Below, piece by piece: positions 46,196-54,788 of a DNA stretch of 64,000 nt. Both the position numbers and the translations under genes were made by a program. The notes beneath the pieces were generated by a model. It was given only the letters and a program-made list of their open reading frames with translations. It was not told the origin of the DNA and did not search any database. Source of the DNA: Thiofilum sp. (GTDB lineage Bacteria > Pseudomonadota > Gammaproteobacteria > Thiotrichales > Thiotrichaceae); the NCBI RefSeq assembly GCF_016711335.1, contig NZ_JADJTF010000001.1, forward strand, positions 3,162,001 to 3,226,000. Reading direction: 5' to 3'. How positions within the stretch are numbered: position 1 is the first letter of the stretch; every line of letters begins with the position of its first letter.

Positions 46196-47908
46196 ATGAA
46201 ACTGAAACGTTTAAGTTTTACCGTAGCTACGGCGCTGATGCTCAGTTATGGTTCCCTCGCTTTCGCCGATATTGAAGCGGCTAAAAAGTGGATTGATAGT
46301 GAATTTCAACCCTCTGCACTATCAAAAGATGATCAAGTCAAAGAAATGGAGTGGTTTGTCAAAGCGGCCGAACCCTTCAAAGGTATGGAAATCAATGTAG
46401 TTTCTGAAACTATTACCACACACGAATATGAAGCTAAAACCTTAGCTAAAGCCTTTACCGAAATTACGGGGATTAAAGTCACTCATGATCTGATTGGTGA
46501 AGGGGATGTGGTCGAGAAACTACAAACTCAAATGCAATCGGGCAAAAATATTTACGATGCATTTATTAATGACTCCGATTTAATCGGTACGCATTGGCGC
46601 TATCAACAAGTGCGTAACTTGACTGATTGGATGGCAGGTGAAGGCAAGGATGTCACTAATCCTAACTTAGATATTGCTGATTTTATTGGTGCAAGCTTTA
46701 CCACAGGGCCTGATAAAAAGCTGTATCAATTACCTGATCAACAATTTGCCAATCTGTATTGGTTCCGTTACGACTGGTTCTCTGACCCTAAAAATAAAGA
46801 GGATTTCAAAGCGAAGTATGGCTATGACCTCGGTGTACCCGTGAACTGGTCTGCTTATGAAGATATTGCAGAATTTTTTACTGGACGTGAGCAAGACGGT
46901 AAAAAAGTCTTTGGTCATATGGACTATGGTAAAAAAGACCCCTCCTTAGGCTGGCGCTTTACCGATGCATGGATGTCTATGGCAGGTATGGGCGATAAAG
47001 GTGAGCCGAATGGTTTACCTGTTGATGAATGGGGTATTCGGGTGAATGATAAATCCCAACCCGTTGGCTCGTGTGTAGCACGCGGTGGTGCAACCAATGA
47101 TGCCGCCGCCGTTTATGCGGTGACAAAATACGTCGACTGGCTCAAAAAATATGCGCCCCCAGCCGCTGCTGGGATGGTGTTCTCTGAAGCAGGCCCCGTG
47201 CCCGCACAAGGTGAAATTGCTCAGCAAATGTTCTGGTATACCGCCTTTACTGCCGATATGGTCAAAGAAGGCTTACCCGTCATGAACACAGACGGCACAC
47301 CGAAATGGCGTATGGCTCCTTCTCCCCACGGTGCTTATTGGCAAAACGGTATGAAGGTGGGCTATCAGGATGCGGGTTCTTGGACACTGATGAAATCCAC
47401 CCCGACGGAGCGTGCTAAAGCGGCATGGCTCTATGCTCAGTTCGTTACTTCTAAAACGGTAGATGTTAAAAAATCGCATGTCGGTTTAACCTTCATTCGT
47501 GAATCAACCGTTAATCATGAAAGCTTCACCGAACGCGCCCCCAAACTAGGCGGCTTGGTCGAGTTCTATCGCTCGCCTGCACGCGTACAATGGTCTCCCA
47601 CCGGAACCAATGTGCCAGACTATCCCAAACTTGCTCAATTGTGGTGGCAAAACATTGGTGATGCTTCTTCTGGTGAAAAAACACCACAACAAGCCTTGGA
47701 CGCTTTATGCGAAGCTCAAGAGAAAGTATTGGAGCGTTTAGAGCGTAGTGGTGTACAAGGTGATTTAGGACCTAAAATGAATGAGCCTAAAGATCCTAAT
47801 GAATGGCTCTCTGATGATCATGCACCCCGCAAAAAGTTAGAGAACGAAAAGCCTACACCTGAAACGGTTGATTACGATGAACTGATTAAATCGTGGAAAA
47901 AAAGCTAA
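46196..47908 (+). CDS. glpV: Glycerol ABC transporter substrate-binding protein GlpV
   Basis: A 570-residue periplasmic protein with signal peptide MKLKRLSFTVATALMLSYGSLAFA. It carries the extracellular binding domain with GLEKLQTQMQSG-like and YDAFINDSDLIGTHWRYQQVRNLTDWM segments, and Trp-rich FTDAWMSMAGMGDKGEPNG. The long C-terminal extension (NIGDASSGEKTPQQALDALCEAQEKVLERLER) is typical of GlpV, which is larger than common sugar-binding proteins. AGGAGGAG precedes ATG by about 5 bases, suggesting high expression. It precedes glpK. Confidence 0.9.
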   Translation: MKLKRLSFTVATALMLSYGSLAFADIEAAKKWIDSEFQPSALSKDDQVKEMEWFVKAAEPFKGMEINVVSETITTHEYEAKTLAKAFTEITGIKVTHDLIGEGDVVEKLQTQMQSGKNIYDAFINDSDLIGTHWRYQQVRNLTDWMAGEGKDVTNPNLDIADFIGASFTTGPDKKLYQLPDQQFANLYWFRYDWFSDPKNKEDFKAKYGYDLGVPVNWSAYEDIAEFFTGREQDGKKVFGHMDYGKKDPSLGWRFTDAWMSMAGMGDKGEPNGLPVDEWGIRVNDKSQPVGSCVARGGATNDAAAVYAVTKYVDWLKKYAPPAAAGMVFSEAGPVPAQGEIAQQMFWYTAFTADMVKEGLPVMNTDGTPKWRMAPSPHGAYWQNGMKVGYQDAGSWTLMKSTPTERAKAAWLYAQFVTSKTVDVKKSHVGLTFIRESTVNHESFTERAPKLGGLVEFYRSPARVQWSPTGTNVPDYPKLAQLWWQNIGDASSGEKTPQQALDALCEAQEKVLERLERSGVQGDLGPKMNEPKDPNEWLSDDHAPRKKLENEKPTPETVDYDELIKSWKKS

Positions 47909-47930
47909 ATTAAGGTAGTGACAGACTCCA

Positions 47931-48023
47931 GTAGGTGTAGACTTAAGTGTCTACCCTCTTAGGTCTCAGTCCAACTTCTTCTATGCCTAAGCACTAAGGG
48001 CAATCACGTAGGATTGCCCCTAC
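47931..48023. repeat. GTAGG mini-hairpin repeats (two copies)
   Basis: One direct copy (47931-47957, GTAGGTGTAGAC.. loop TTAAGT) and one inverted copy (47997-48023, reading GTAGGGGCAATC.. loop CTACGT on the minus strand). Both have the 27-bp layout seen at 38108-38223. The stem sequence differs between them but pairs in each. They lie between glpV and glpK and may reduce read-through or stabilise mRNA ends; that role is inference. Confidence 0.78.
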
Positions 48024-48074
48024 TTTTGCTTAATTCACTGCCTTTGTTAAATCGCTATTAGGAGTTATTGAGTG

Positions 48075-49568
48075 ATGTCTCAGTATATTGTCGCTATTGA
48101 TCAAGGTACGACCTCTAGTCGCAGTATTGTGTTTAATGAACAACTTCAAGTCCTAGCGATTGCTCAACAAGAATTTCCGCAACATTTTCCACAATCCGGT
48201 TGGGTAGAACATGACCCTAATGATTTATTAAACACTACCCTGAATACATTTAAACAAGCCCTTAGCAAGGCTAATATTACTCCTCAACAAGTGGCCACGA
48301 TTGGCATTACTAACCAACGTGAGACAGTAGTCGTCTGGGACAAAAGTAGCGGAAAAGCCATTTACAATGCGATTGTGTGGCAAGATCGACGTACCGCTGA
48401 ATACTGCCAAAGCCTCAAAACCTCGGGTGCAGAAACACTGATTCGAGAAAAAACGGGCTTACTCGCAGACCCTTACTTTAGTGGTACAGAAGTACGCTGG
48501 ATTTTAAATCATGTCGAGGGTGCGCGCGCTAAAGCCGAACAGGGTTTATTAGCGCTGGGTACGATTGATACTTGGCTGATTTGGCATTTAACCGCAGGCA
48601 AAGTACACGCTACCGATGCCACCAATGCGAGTCGTACCCTACTTTATAATATTCATACGCATCAATGGGATGAGGAGCTACTGAAGCTATTGGATATACC
48701 CATGTCTTTATTACCAGAAGTCAAAGATAGTGCCGCTCATTTCGGCGTGACCGATGCTAGCTTGGTTGGAGCTGCTATTCCGATTGGTGGTGTGGCGGGT
48801 GATCAGCATGCAGCGGTGGTCGGTCAAGCCTGTTTTAAAGCAGGTATGATGAAATCGACTTATGGTACGGGTTGTTTTGCGCTTTTGAATACCGGTGATC
48901 AAGCCGTACTGTCTAATAATAAACTACTCACTACCCTAGCCTATCAATTAAACGGCAAAGCGACTTATGCGCTAGAAGGCTCGATTTTTGTAGCCGGTGC
49001 TGCGGTGCAGTGGTTACGGGATGGCTTAAAAGTGATTCAGCACGCCCAAGAGACACAAGCACTAGCCGAACAAGCTGATCCTCACCAACAGGTCTATTTA
49101 GTACCCGCTTTTGTTGGCTTAGGTGCACCCTATTGGGATGCGGAGGCACGCGGAGCTTTATATGGTTTAACGCGCAATACGGGAGCTGCGGAATTAGCAC
49201 GAGCGACGTTGGAGAGTATTGGGTATCAAACACGCGATTTATTAGAAGCGATGCAAGCGGATAGTGCCCAACTACAAGCGGCGCAAACCGTTTTGCGTGT
49301 AGATGGAGGTATGACAGCTTCTAATTGGACTATGCAATTTTTAGCCGATATTTTAAATAGTCCTGTAGATCGCCCCCAAATACTAGAAACTACCGCGATG
49401 GGTGCGGCATGGCTCGCGGGCTATCAACAAGGGATTTGCCCTGATCCTGAAACTTTCGCGGCACAGTGGGCGCTCGATCAGCGTTTTGAGCCGCGTATGA
49501 GTGAGGACATACGACAAGCAAAATACGCAGGTTGGAAACAAGCGGTAAGGCGCACCTTGACCGCATAA
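48075..49568 (+). CDS. glpK: Glycerol kinase
   Basis: This 497-residue FGGY-family kinase phosphorylates glycerol to glycerol-3-phosphate for GlpD. The N-terminal phosphate motif is [16 protein letters not shown], followed by [45 protein letters not shown], and the second-domain motif [14 protein letters not shown], then [12 protein letters not shown]. Length is normal. ATG 48075 is used; GTG 48072 is closer to AGGAG (48060-48064). It ends the glycerol gene set. Confidence 0.96.
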   Translation: MSQYIVAIDQGTTSSRSIVFNEQLQVLAIAQQEFPQHFPQSGWVEHDPNDLLNTTLNTFKQALSKANITPQQVATIGITNQRETVVVWDKSSGKAIYNAIVWQDRRTAEYCQSLKTSGAETLIREKTGLLADPYFSGTEVRWILNHVEGARAKAEQGLLALGTIDTWLIWHLTAGKVHATDATNASRTLLYNIHTHQWDEELLKLLDIPMSLLPEVKDSAAHFGVTDASLVGAAIPIGGVAGDQHAAVVGQACFKAGMMKSTYGTGCFALLNTGDQAVLSNNKLLTTLAYQLNGKATYALEGSIFVAGAAVQWLRDGLKVIQHAQETQALAEQADPHQQVYLVPAFVGLGAPYWDAEARGALYGLTRNTGAAELARATLESIGYQTRDLLEAMQADSAQLQAAQTVLRVDGGMTASNWTMQFLADILNSPVDRPQILETTAMGAAWLAGYQQGICPDPETFAAQWALDQRFEPRMSEDIRQAKYAGWKQAVRRTLTA

Positions 49569-49572
49569 TATA

Positions 49573-49680
49573 TACAAGTTATCGAGCACTCCTTCTACAG
49601 TCGCTGTGAATACATTCTTGTACGCTTCAAGGCTGTATCCCTGCCGCCAAGACTGTTCCAGAAATGCCCGATACCTTGTA
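49573..49680 (+). repeat. Structured dispersed repeat, copy D
   Basis: It follows glpK by four bases. Arms TACAAGTTATCGAGCA and its partner ending at 49680 (ATACCTTGTA) pair imperfectly. In the core, ACAGTC (49597-49602) pairs with GACTGT (49651-49656), one base pair swapped on both strands relative to copies A and B. The inner hairpin is weakened (GGCTGTA/TGCCGCC). Arms resemble copies B, E and F. Confidence 0.85.
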
Positions 49681-49736
49681 CTCAGAACCACTTTGCATCC
49701 CCTCCAAAGTAGGCTGATGTGCTAATAAGATTAGTA

Positions 49737-50711
49737 TTATTTCACCGCATGAGTGCGCCACTCATTAATCCACTCTTTACGATTTTTGGCGATTTCCTCG
49801 TTACTAAAACCAATACGTTTAGGCTGAATCAGTTCATTAAATGCCGGAGGTAATTCAATACCGTCTATGACAGGTAACATCCAATTAGTGACTGGAATAA
49901 TAGTTTGTGCCTCTTTTGAGACTAAAAACTGTAGAAATTGTTTAGCTAATTCGGGTTGTTTAGTTGTTTTAGTGATAGCCGCTACTTCGATTTGGGGAAT
50001 ATGTCCTTCCTCAAAAAGTGCCGCTTTATATTGGGTTTTATTTTCGCTAATCACATGATAGGCAGGTGAAGTACTGTAGCTTAGGACATAATCCGAGCCA
50101 TCTTTTAAAAACATGCTATAGGCATCCCACCAGCCTTTAGTCACCGTAGTGGTATGTTGTGCTAATTGCTTCCATGCTTCGGGGGCTTTATCACCGTACA
50201 CCGCTTTAACCCAGAGCATTAAACCTTGCCCCGGAGTGCTAGTACGGGGATCTTGATAAATCACACTCGCTTGGGATTCAACTAATTCCTTTAGTGATTT
50301 AGCAGGCTCTTTAATCGTTTCACTATTATAAATAAAAGCGAAATAGCCATAGTTATAGGGTACAAAGGTATTATCCGACCAGTTTAATTCGGCTTTTAAA
50401 GGCGGCAAAGTCAAACCGTGTTCTTGGACTAAACCCGTCGCCCGTGTTTCTTCCACTAAGCCATTATCCAGCCCTAATACTACGTCGGCTTTGGTGGTAC
50501 CGCCCTCAATCCGTAGGCGATTTAAAATACTCACCCCATCTTCAACTGCAACGAACTTCAGATCGCAGTTACATTGTTTTTCAAAAGCTGCTTCTAATTT
50601 AGGTCCCGGTCCCCATTCAGAGGTGAATGAGTCATAGGTGTAGACCGTAAGATCAGCCGCTTGAGCACTGAATGCCACCATACTTAAGGCTAAGGACGCC
50701 AATAATTTCAT
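49737..50711 (-). CDS. thiB: Thiamine-binding periplasmic protein ThiB
   Basis: This 324-residue protein has signal peptide MKLLASLALSMVAFSAQA. It carries DLTVYTYDSFTSEWGPGPKLEAAFEKQCNC, ALDGVS-type VEDGVSILNRLRIEGG, KADVVLGLDNGL, VIYQDPRTSTPGQGL and KGWWDAYSMFLKDGSDYVLSYSTSPAYH, which matches the thiamine/TPP-binding protein of the ThiBPQ importer. The usual thiP and thiQ genes are absent: repeat D and glpK follow. A TPP riboswitch on the same strand lies about 870 bp upstream, beyond an opposing gene. Confidence 0.93.
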   Translation of the reverse strand: MKLLASLALSMVAFSAQAADLTVYTYDSFTSEWGPGPKLEAAFEKQCNCDLKFVAVEDGVSILNRLRIEGGTTKADVVLGLDNGLVEETRATGLVQEHGLTLPPLKAELNWSDNTFVPYNYGYFAFIYNSETIKEPAKSLKELVESQASVIYQDPRTSTPGQGLMLWVKAVYGDKAPEAWKQLAQHTTTVTKGWWDAYSMFLKDGSDYVLSYSTSPAYHVISENKTQYKAALFEEGHIPQIEVAAITKTTKQPELAKQFLQFLVSKEAQTIIPVTNWMLPVIDGIELPPAFNELIQPKRIGFSNEEIAKNRKEWINEWRTHAVK

Positions 50712-50752
50712 GAGATTTTAACCTTTATCCTGTTTTTAGTTACCATAGGCGG

Positions 50753-51550
50753 ATGACTCCAACCCTATCTATGCGGCTGCACACTTGGTTGCATGCCACT
50801 CTCCAAGCGCCTTGTGTGCTACAGCCCCTGATCGGTGGCAGTAGCAATGCCTTATATCGTGTTGAATGCCAGCAGCACGCTTATGTGTTGCGGGTCAATG
50901 CGCCTAGTGATATTGCGTTTAGCGTCAATCGCCAGTGCGAGGCTAAAGTGCTTGACTTGATTCAGCCCTATCCTTGGGCAGTACAAGTGATACGCAATGA
51001 TGTAGCACAAGGTTTATGCCTGATGCAGACCTATACACCTGTCACGCAATCACTCAGTGCTGTTGGTTTAGGGCAGGTCTATGAGGCTATCCATGCCTTA
51101 CAATCGATAGCCATTGCTTCGCACGATTTGCCGCTTTTGACTATTGACTACACCGCACTGACCGCCCAATACCAGCAGCAACTTGACCAATTCCCGCACT
51201 TGCGAGCCGCTCAGTGGCTACAAGAATGGCAACAAGGTCTTACTGCGTTACCGCCCCTTCCCCCTGTACTGGTGCATCAGGATTTACATGCAGGTAATTT
51301 GTGCTGGAACACTGTAGAACCTAGACAATTAATCTTGATTGATTGGGAGTATGCGGGGTTGGGTAATGCGTGGTTTGATGCTGTTCCTTTGCATAATTGG
51401 GGGTTTAGTGAGGCACAACTGCGCTCGTTGACCGCGTTTCAACATTTAACTACGAGGCAATGGAGAGAGGGTTTACAGCAGGCAAAACACTTGATTCAGG
51501 TATTAACGGATTTGTGGTACTGGGCTAGAAGCCACGCGCAGGAGCGATGA
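50753..51550 (+). CDS. Choline/thiamine kinase-like phosphotransferase
   Basis: This 265-residue protein of the aminoglycoside/choline kinase fold has a nucleotide loop GGSSNALYRVE, lysine-region YVLRVNAP, the catalytic Brenner motif VLVHQDLHAGNLCW (Asp and Asn) and LILIDWEYAGLGNAWFD (metal Asp). ThiK-type thiamine kinases have the same layout, and the neighbours are thiB and a TPP riboswitch, so thiamine is the best guess. It runs opposite to thiB, with starts only 41 bp apart, and it lies between thiB and the riboswitch, on the other strand. Confidence 0.8.
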   Translation: MTPTLSMRLHTWLHATLQAPCVLQPLIGGSSNALYRVECQQHAYVLRVNAPSDIAFSVNRQCEAKVLDLIQPYPWAVQVIRNDVAQGLCLMQTYTPVTQSLSAVGLGQVYEAIHALQSIAIASHDLPLLTIDYTALTAQYQQQLDQFPHLRAAQWLQEWQQGLTALPPLPPVLVHQDLHAGNLCWNTVEPRQLILIDWEYAGLGNAWFDAVPLHNWGFSEAQLRSLTAFQHLTTRQWREGLQQAKHLIQVLTDLWYWARSHAQER

Positions 51551-51585
51551 GGTAGACGAATAGATAGTAAAACGTTTCGTTTTGT

Positions 51586-51665
51586 ACTCTTCCCTACGCC
51601 AGTACTAACTGGATCAGGTTCTGCGGGTCTGTAAACACATCTCAGCCACAAGGCTCCCCGAGAGT
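51586..51665 (-). promoter_or_regulatory. TPP riboswitch (THI element)
   Basis: Read on the minus strand: ACTCTCGGGG...GGCTGAGAT, then ACCCGCAGAACCTGATCC, AGTTAGTACTGGCGTAGGGA and AGAGT. These are the conserved CUGAGA, ACCUGAU and GCGUAGGGA blocks of the TPP aptamer, and the outer P1 stem ACTCT/AGAGT closes. It points left, away from the nuclease gene and toward thiB, but the kinase-like gene on the opposite strand lies in between. No minus-strand gene starts within 800 bp downstream. Confidence 0.93.
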
Positions 51666-51672
51666 TGGGCGG

Positions 51673-51678
51673 ACTATA
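51673..51678 (-). promoter_or_regulatory. Candidate -10 element for the riboswitch transcript
   Basis: TATAGT on the minus strand lies seven bases before the first aptamer base, the right spacing for transcription to start at the riboswitch. No strong -35 is seen 16-18 bases upstream (TCACAA is the nearest), so the assignment is tentative. Confidence 0.4.
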
Positions 51679-51818
51679 GCATAATAAAATGATGGTTGTG
51701 ATAAAGCGTGGGAAAAGTAGGGGTTAATAATGCTTTAAATTACCGCTGGTCGATGGTATCATTTTAAATAAATGAATAACTAACATTAATAAAAATTCCT
51801 ATGAATACCATTTGTTGC

Positions 51819-51915
51819 CCTGTTATATCTATTCCGCCTAGTTCTAATATACCGATTCTGCCTAGTTTTTCTGTATAACCTGTTATACCTAGTTTCCGTA
51901 TAACATACTGTTAGC
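51819..51915. promoter_or_regulatory. Iterated palindromic motifs upstream of the nuclease-like gene
   Basis: A 16-bp palindrome GTATAAC-CT-GTTATAC lies at 51873-51888. Related half sites are CCTGTTATATCTA (about 51819-51831) and CGTATAACATAC (about 51898-51909). CCTAGTT recurs three times at spacings of about 25 bp. Such iterated sites usually bind a repressor of the following gene or an initiator protein. No regulator gene is in the neighbourhood, so the binding protein is unknown. Confidence 0.5.
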
Positions 51916-51940
51916 TTCACACAATAAAGGACACAGCATT

Positions 51941-52969
51941 TTGGCAACTATATATGCAATTAAAGGCTTAATTCTAGAAGAGGTGTTGCTAAACTTACTC
52001 CGTGAGTCAGGATATAATGCTATTGATGCTGCAAGAAACGATTCAACTCTAAGAGATGGTAGCTCAGGACTAGAAGTTAAAGGTAGAGGCTGTAACCATC
52101 AAATAGATGCCATAGCTGATTTCACAATATCCCCACCCTTTTCATATCCTATTCGGTTACTATTAGAAGCAAAGTTTTATCAAAAGAATGTAGGTATTGA
52201 AATAGTTAGGAACGCTGTCGGAGTTTTAAAAGACGTAGGTGAGTATTGGGATGTCAACAATCAAAATCATTTCAAATCTAGATATCATTATCAATATGCC
52301 ATTTTCACATCTTCAAAGTTTACAACCTCAGCGCAAAGATATGCTTTTGCACAAGATATTTATTTAATAAAACTAGAAAACAACAAGTACTTTAAACCGA
52401 TAATCAATGAAATAAATAATCTTGATAGCACAGACTTCAATGGCTCAGCAGATAACAGTATAAATATTGAACTATCAGAACTAAGAAAAAATCTAAGAAG
52501 CTCTCTGAAAAATAGAGAGCCTAACCCTATGCACCAGTATCAAAGTGAAAAATTAATAAATATTTATGAACTAAGCATTGAGCTTGGCGCTTCTTACATT
52601 GGAGTGATTGGAAATTGTTTTCCAATCTTCCTAACACCCTCATCAGCATTTAATATTGATGACTTAATAGACGATCCAATGATACGAATATGTTGGGATA
52701 ATTACAAATGGCTGATTGTAAAGAGAAGCGCAAGGTGTCCAACTCTAGATGAAGATGATATTTTATTTTCATTTGATTTGCCAGAAGAATTATTCAAACT
52801 CTACTCAGAAAATAACATGCTTACAAACGAAAGAGCCTTAGATTTAAAGCAAGATTTTATGTCTACAATTCAAATTATATTTCGACGGAATGATTCAAAT
52901 ATAATGTCTTCATTAAAACTAAAACTTGATCATCAATGGATTGAAGAAATTAGAAATAGAATTCAATAA
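51941..52969 (+). CDS. Mrr-like restriction endonuclease-type protein
   Basis: A 342-residue protein. The N-terminal half has a PD-(D/E)XK-like pattern: GLEVKGRG...QIDAIADF, then LLLEAKFYQKNVGIEIVRNAVGVLKDV, as in Mrr_cat-type nucleases (Asp, then E-x-K). The C-terminal half (residues about 190-342) is unassigned. Start TTG 51941 follows AAAGGA by about 10 bases and fits the conserved-looking beginning ATIYAIKGLILEEVLLNLL. The gene is far more AT-rich than its neighbours, which suggests transfer. It is followed by an attC-like palindrome and has no methyltransferase beside it. Confidence 0.7.
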   Translation: MATIYAIKGLILEEVLLNLLRESGYNAIDAARNDSTLRDGSSGLEVKGRGCNHQIDAIADFTISPPFSYPIRLLLEAKFYQKNVGIEIVRNAVGVLKDVGEYWDVNNQNHFKSRYHYQYAIFTSSKFTTSAQRYAFAQDIYLIKLENNKYFKPIINEINNLDSTDFNGSADNSINIELSELRKNLRSSLKNREPNPMHQYQSEKLINIYELSIELGASYIGVIGNCFPIFLTPSSAFNIDDLIDDPMIRICWDNYKWLIVKRSARCPTLDEDDILFSFDLPEELFKLYSENNMLTNERALDLKQDFMSTIQIIFRRNDSNIMSSLKLKLDHQWIEEIRNRIQ

Positions 52970-52972
52970 AAA

Positions 52973-53063
52973 AGCTAACAATTATGTCGACGACGGACGC
53001 GGTGACAACCCGCGACTCCGACCAACTTACTCCCCGCCGCGCCCGTCACACATGACGTTCACC
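52973..53063 (+). repeat. attC-like imperfect palindrome after the nuclease gene
   Basis: Four bases after the stop, AGCTAACAATTATGTCGAC opens as the 5' end of many integron attC sites does. GACGGACGCGG (52992-53002) pairs with CCGCGCCCGTC (53037-53047) at 10 of 11 positions. A GTT at 53057-53059 sits where the far R' box would be, though GTTCACC fits GTTRRRY poorly. The segment is GC-rich between AT-rich flanks. It could be a degenerate cassette recombination site or an unrelated hairpin. Confidence 0.4.
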
Positions 53064-53184
53064 ACCAAAAATCATAAAAGGCTATCCAAACAAATACTTA
53101 AATTTGCTCAACGAGTTTACTAACACAACGAGTCTGTACCTAACCAACTCATGCTACACTACCCTCAAGCCCTGAAGGACTAGC

Positions 53185-54735
53185 ATGATGAAACGACGTA
53201 AATTACCCCTTGGTATTCAAACCTTTAGCGAGATTCGCCAGCAAAACTACTACTATGTAGACAAAACAGCGATTGCTGAACGCCTGATCCAACAGGGTAA
53301 ACATTACTTTCTATCTCGCCCGCGTCGTTTCGGTAAAAGCCTCTTTTTAGACACCTTAAAAGAACTCTTTGAAGGCAACGAACCCCTTTTTCAGGGTTTA
53401 GCCATACACTCACAATGGGATTGGACACTCCAATATCCAGTAATACGCTTTAGCTTTGGCAGTGGTAATTTTATTGACCCGCAGTGGTTACAACAGACCC
53501 TAGATCAGCAACTAAACTACTTAGAACAAAAATTTAATTTACCCGCACAATTCACCCCCTTAGGTAATCGTTTTGCCGACTTAATCCAACGCCTTCATCA
53601 AAGCACTCAACTACCTGTAGTTATTCTCATCGATGAATACGATAAACCTATTTTAGATGCCATTGACCACCCTGAAACTGCGCAACTACACCGCGAGTTT
53701 CTACGCGGATTTTATAGCACCATTAAAGACTATGACGCTTATATTAAATTCAGCCTGCTCACTGGCGTGAGTAAGTTTTCTAAAGTTAGCCTATTCTCTG
53801 GCTTAAATAACTTATATGATCTCACCTTAGATGCTAATTACGCTCATATTTGTGGTTATACTGATAACGATATTGACACCACTTTTGCGCCTGAATTAAT
53901 AGGTTTAGATCGGCAAGCTATTCGTGATTGGTATAATGGCTATAATTGGCTAGGCGAAGGCATTTATAATCCTTTTGATATTTTACAACTATTTCAAGGG
54001 CGTTTATTTAAAAACTATTGGTTTGAAACCGGAACACCTACTTTTCTACTTAAACTACTGATGCAACGTAAAGTTTTTTTGCCTAACTTAAATCAAGCCT
54101 CCAGTGACGATGATCTACTCTCTAGTTTTGATATTGATTATATGCCTATTGAGACGCTCATGTTTCAAACCGGATATTTAACGATTAAAGCATGGCAAGA
54201 TATAGGGGGAACACGTTTTTATCATTTAGGTTATCCTAATCGAGAAGTATATCAAAGTTTAAACAATAGCTTGCTCCAATACTTAGTCCAAAATACTCAA
54301 GCCCAAGTGACACAGCGTATACAGCTCTATAAACTCCTCAGTACTAATGATTTGGCTGGCTTACAACCTTTATTTCATGCTTTTTTTGCGAGTATCCCCT
54401 ATCACTGGTATACCAGCAATACTATTGCTGACTATGAAGGTTTTTATGCTAGTGTATTTTATGCCTATTTTGCCGCATTAGGTTTAGCAGTCATTACCGA
54501 AGATACAACTAATCAGGGACGTATTGATATGACCCTGCACTTTAATCAGCATATTTATATTTTTGAGTTTAAAGTCGTCGAACTAGCGCCTCAAGGTAAA
54601 GCACTACAACAATTAAAAGATAAAGCCTATGCAGATAAATACCGCCACCTGCAACAACCTATGGTGCTCATCGGAGTAGAATTTAGCAAAACAGAGCGTA
54701 ATCTGGTAGCATTCGAGCTAGAAGCAGTGATTTAA
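53185..54735 (+). CDS. AAA-ATPase-like/PD-(D/E)XK protein (DUF1703 type)
   Basis: This 516-residue protein begins KLPLGIQTFSEIRQQNYYYVDKTAIAERLIQ, then FLSRPRRFGKSLFLDTLKELF (Walker A variant), VILIDEYDKPILDAI (Walker B) and KFSLLTGVSKFSKVSLFSGLNNLYDL, the AAA-ATPase-like family. The C-terminal part has GRIDMTLHFNQHIYIFEFKVVE, with the Asp and E-x-K of a PD-(D/E)XK nuclease (PF08011 type). The family is common in many copies in bacteria and its biological role is unknown. AAGGA precedes the start; ATG 53188 is an alternative. Confidence 0.88.
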   Translation: MMKRRKLPLGIQTFSEIRQQNYYYVDKTAIAERLIQQGKHYFLSRPRRFGKSLFLDTLKELFEGNEPLFQGLAIHSQWDWTLQYPVIRFSFGSGNFIDPQWLQQTLDQQLNYLEQKFNLPAQFTPLGNRFADLIQRLHQSTQLPVVILIDEYDKPILDAIDHPETAQLHREFLRGFYSTIKDYDAYIKFSLLTGVSKFSKVSLFSGLNNLYDLTLDANYAHICGYTDNDIDTTFAPELIGLDRQAIRDWYNGYNWLGEGIYNPFDILQLFQGRLFKNYWFETGTPTFLLKLLMQRKVFLPNLNQASSDDDLLSSFDIDYMPIETLMFQTGYLTIKAWQDIGGTRFYHLGYPNREVYQSLNNSLLQYLVQNTQAQVTQRIQLYKLLSTNDLAGLQPLFHAFFASIPYHWYTSNTIADYEGFYASVFYAYFAALGLAVITEDTTNQGRIDMTLHFNQHIYIFEFKVVELAPQGKALQQLKDKAYADKYRHLQQPMVLIGVEFSKTERNLVAFELEAVI

Positions 54736-54788
54736 CTCCCTATATTCTTATTATTTAACCCTATCATTATTTTAGCGATATAACTTCT

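Larger units (their letters stand above)
51551..51940. other. Long gene-free stretch: riboswitch on the left, operator-like repeats on the right
   Basis: No credible coding frame is seen. The left part holds a TPP riboswitch on the minus strand (51586-51665) with a -10-like element before it. The middle (51690-51810) is AT-rich with no feature I can support. The right part (51819-51915) holds palindromic, repeated motifs in front of the nuclease-like gene. The AAAACG-AAA-CGTTTT hairpin at 51571-51585 follows the riboswitch on the minus strand. Confidence 0.7.
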
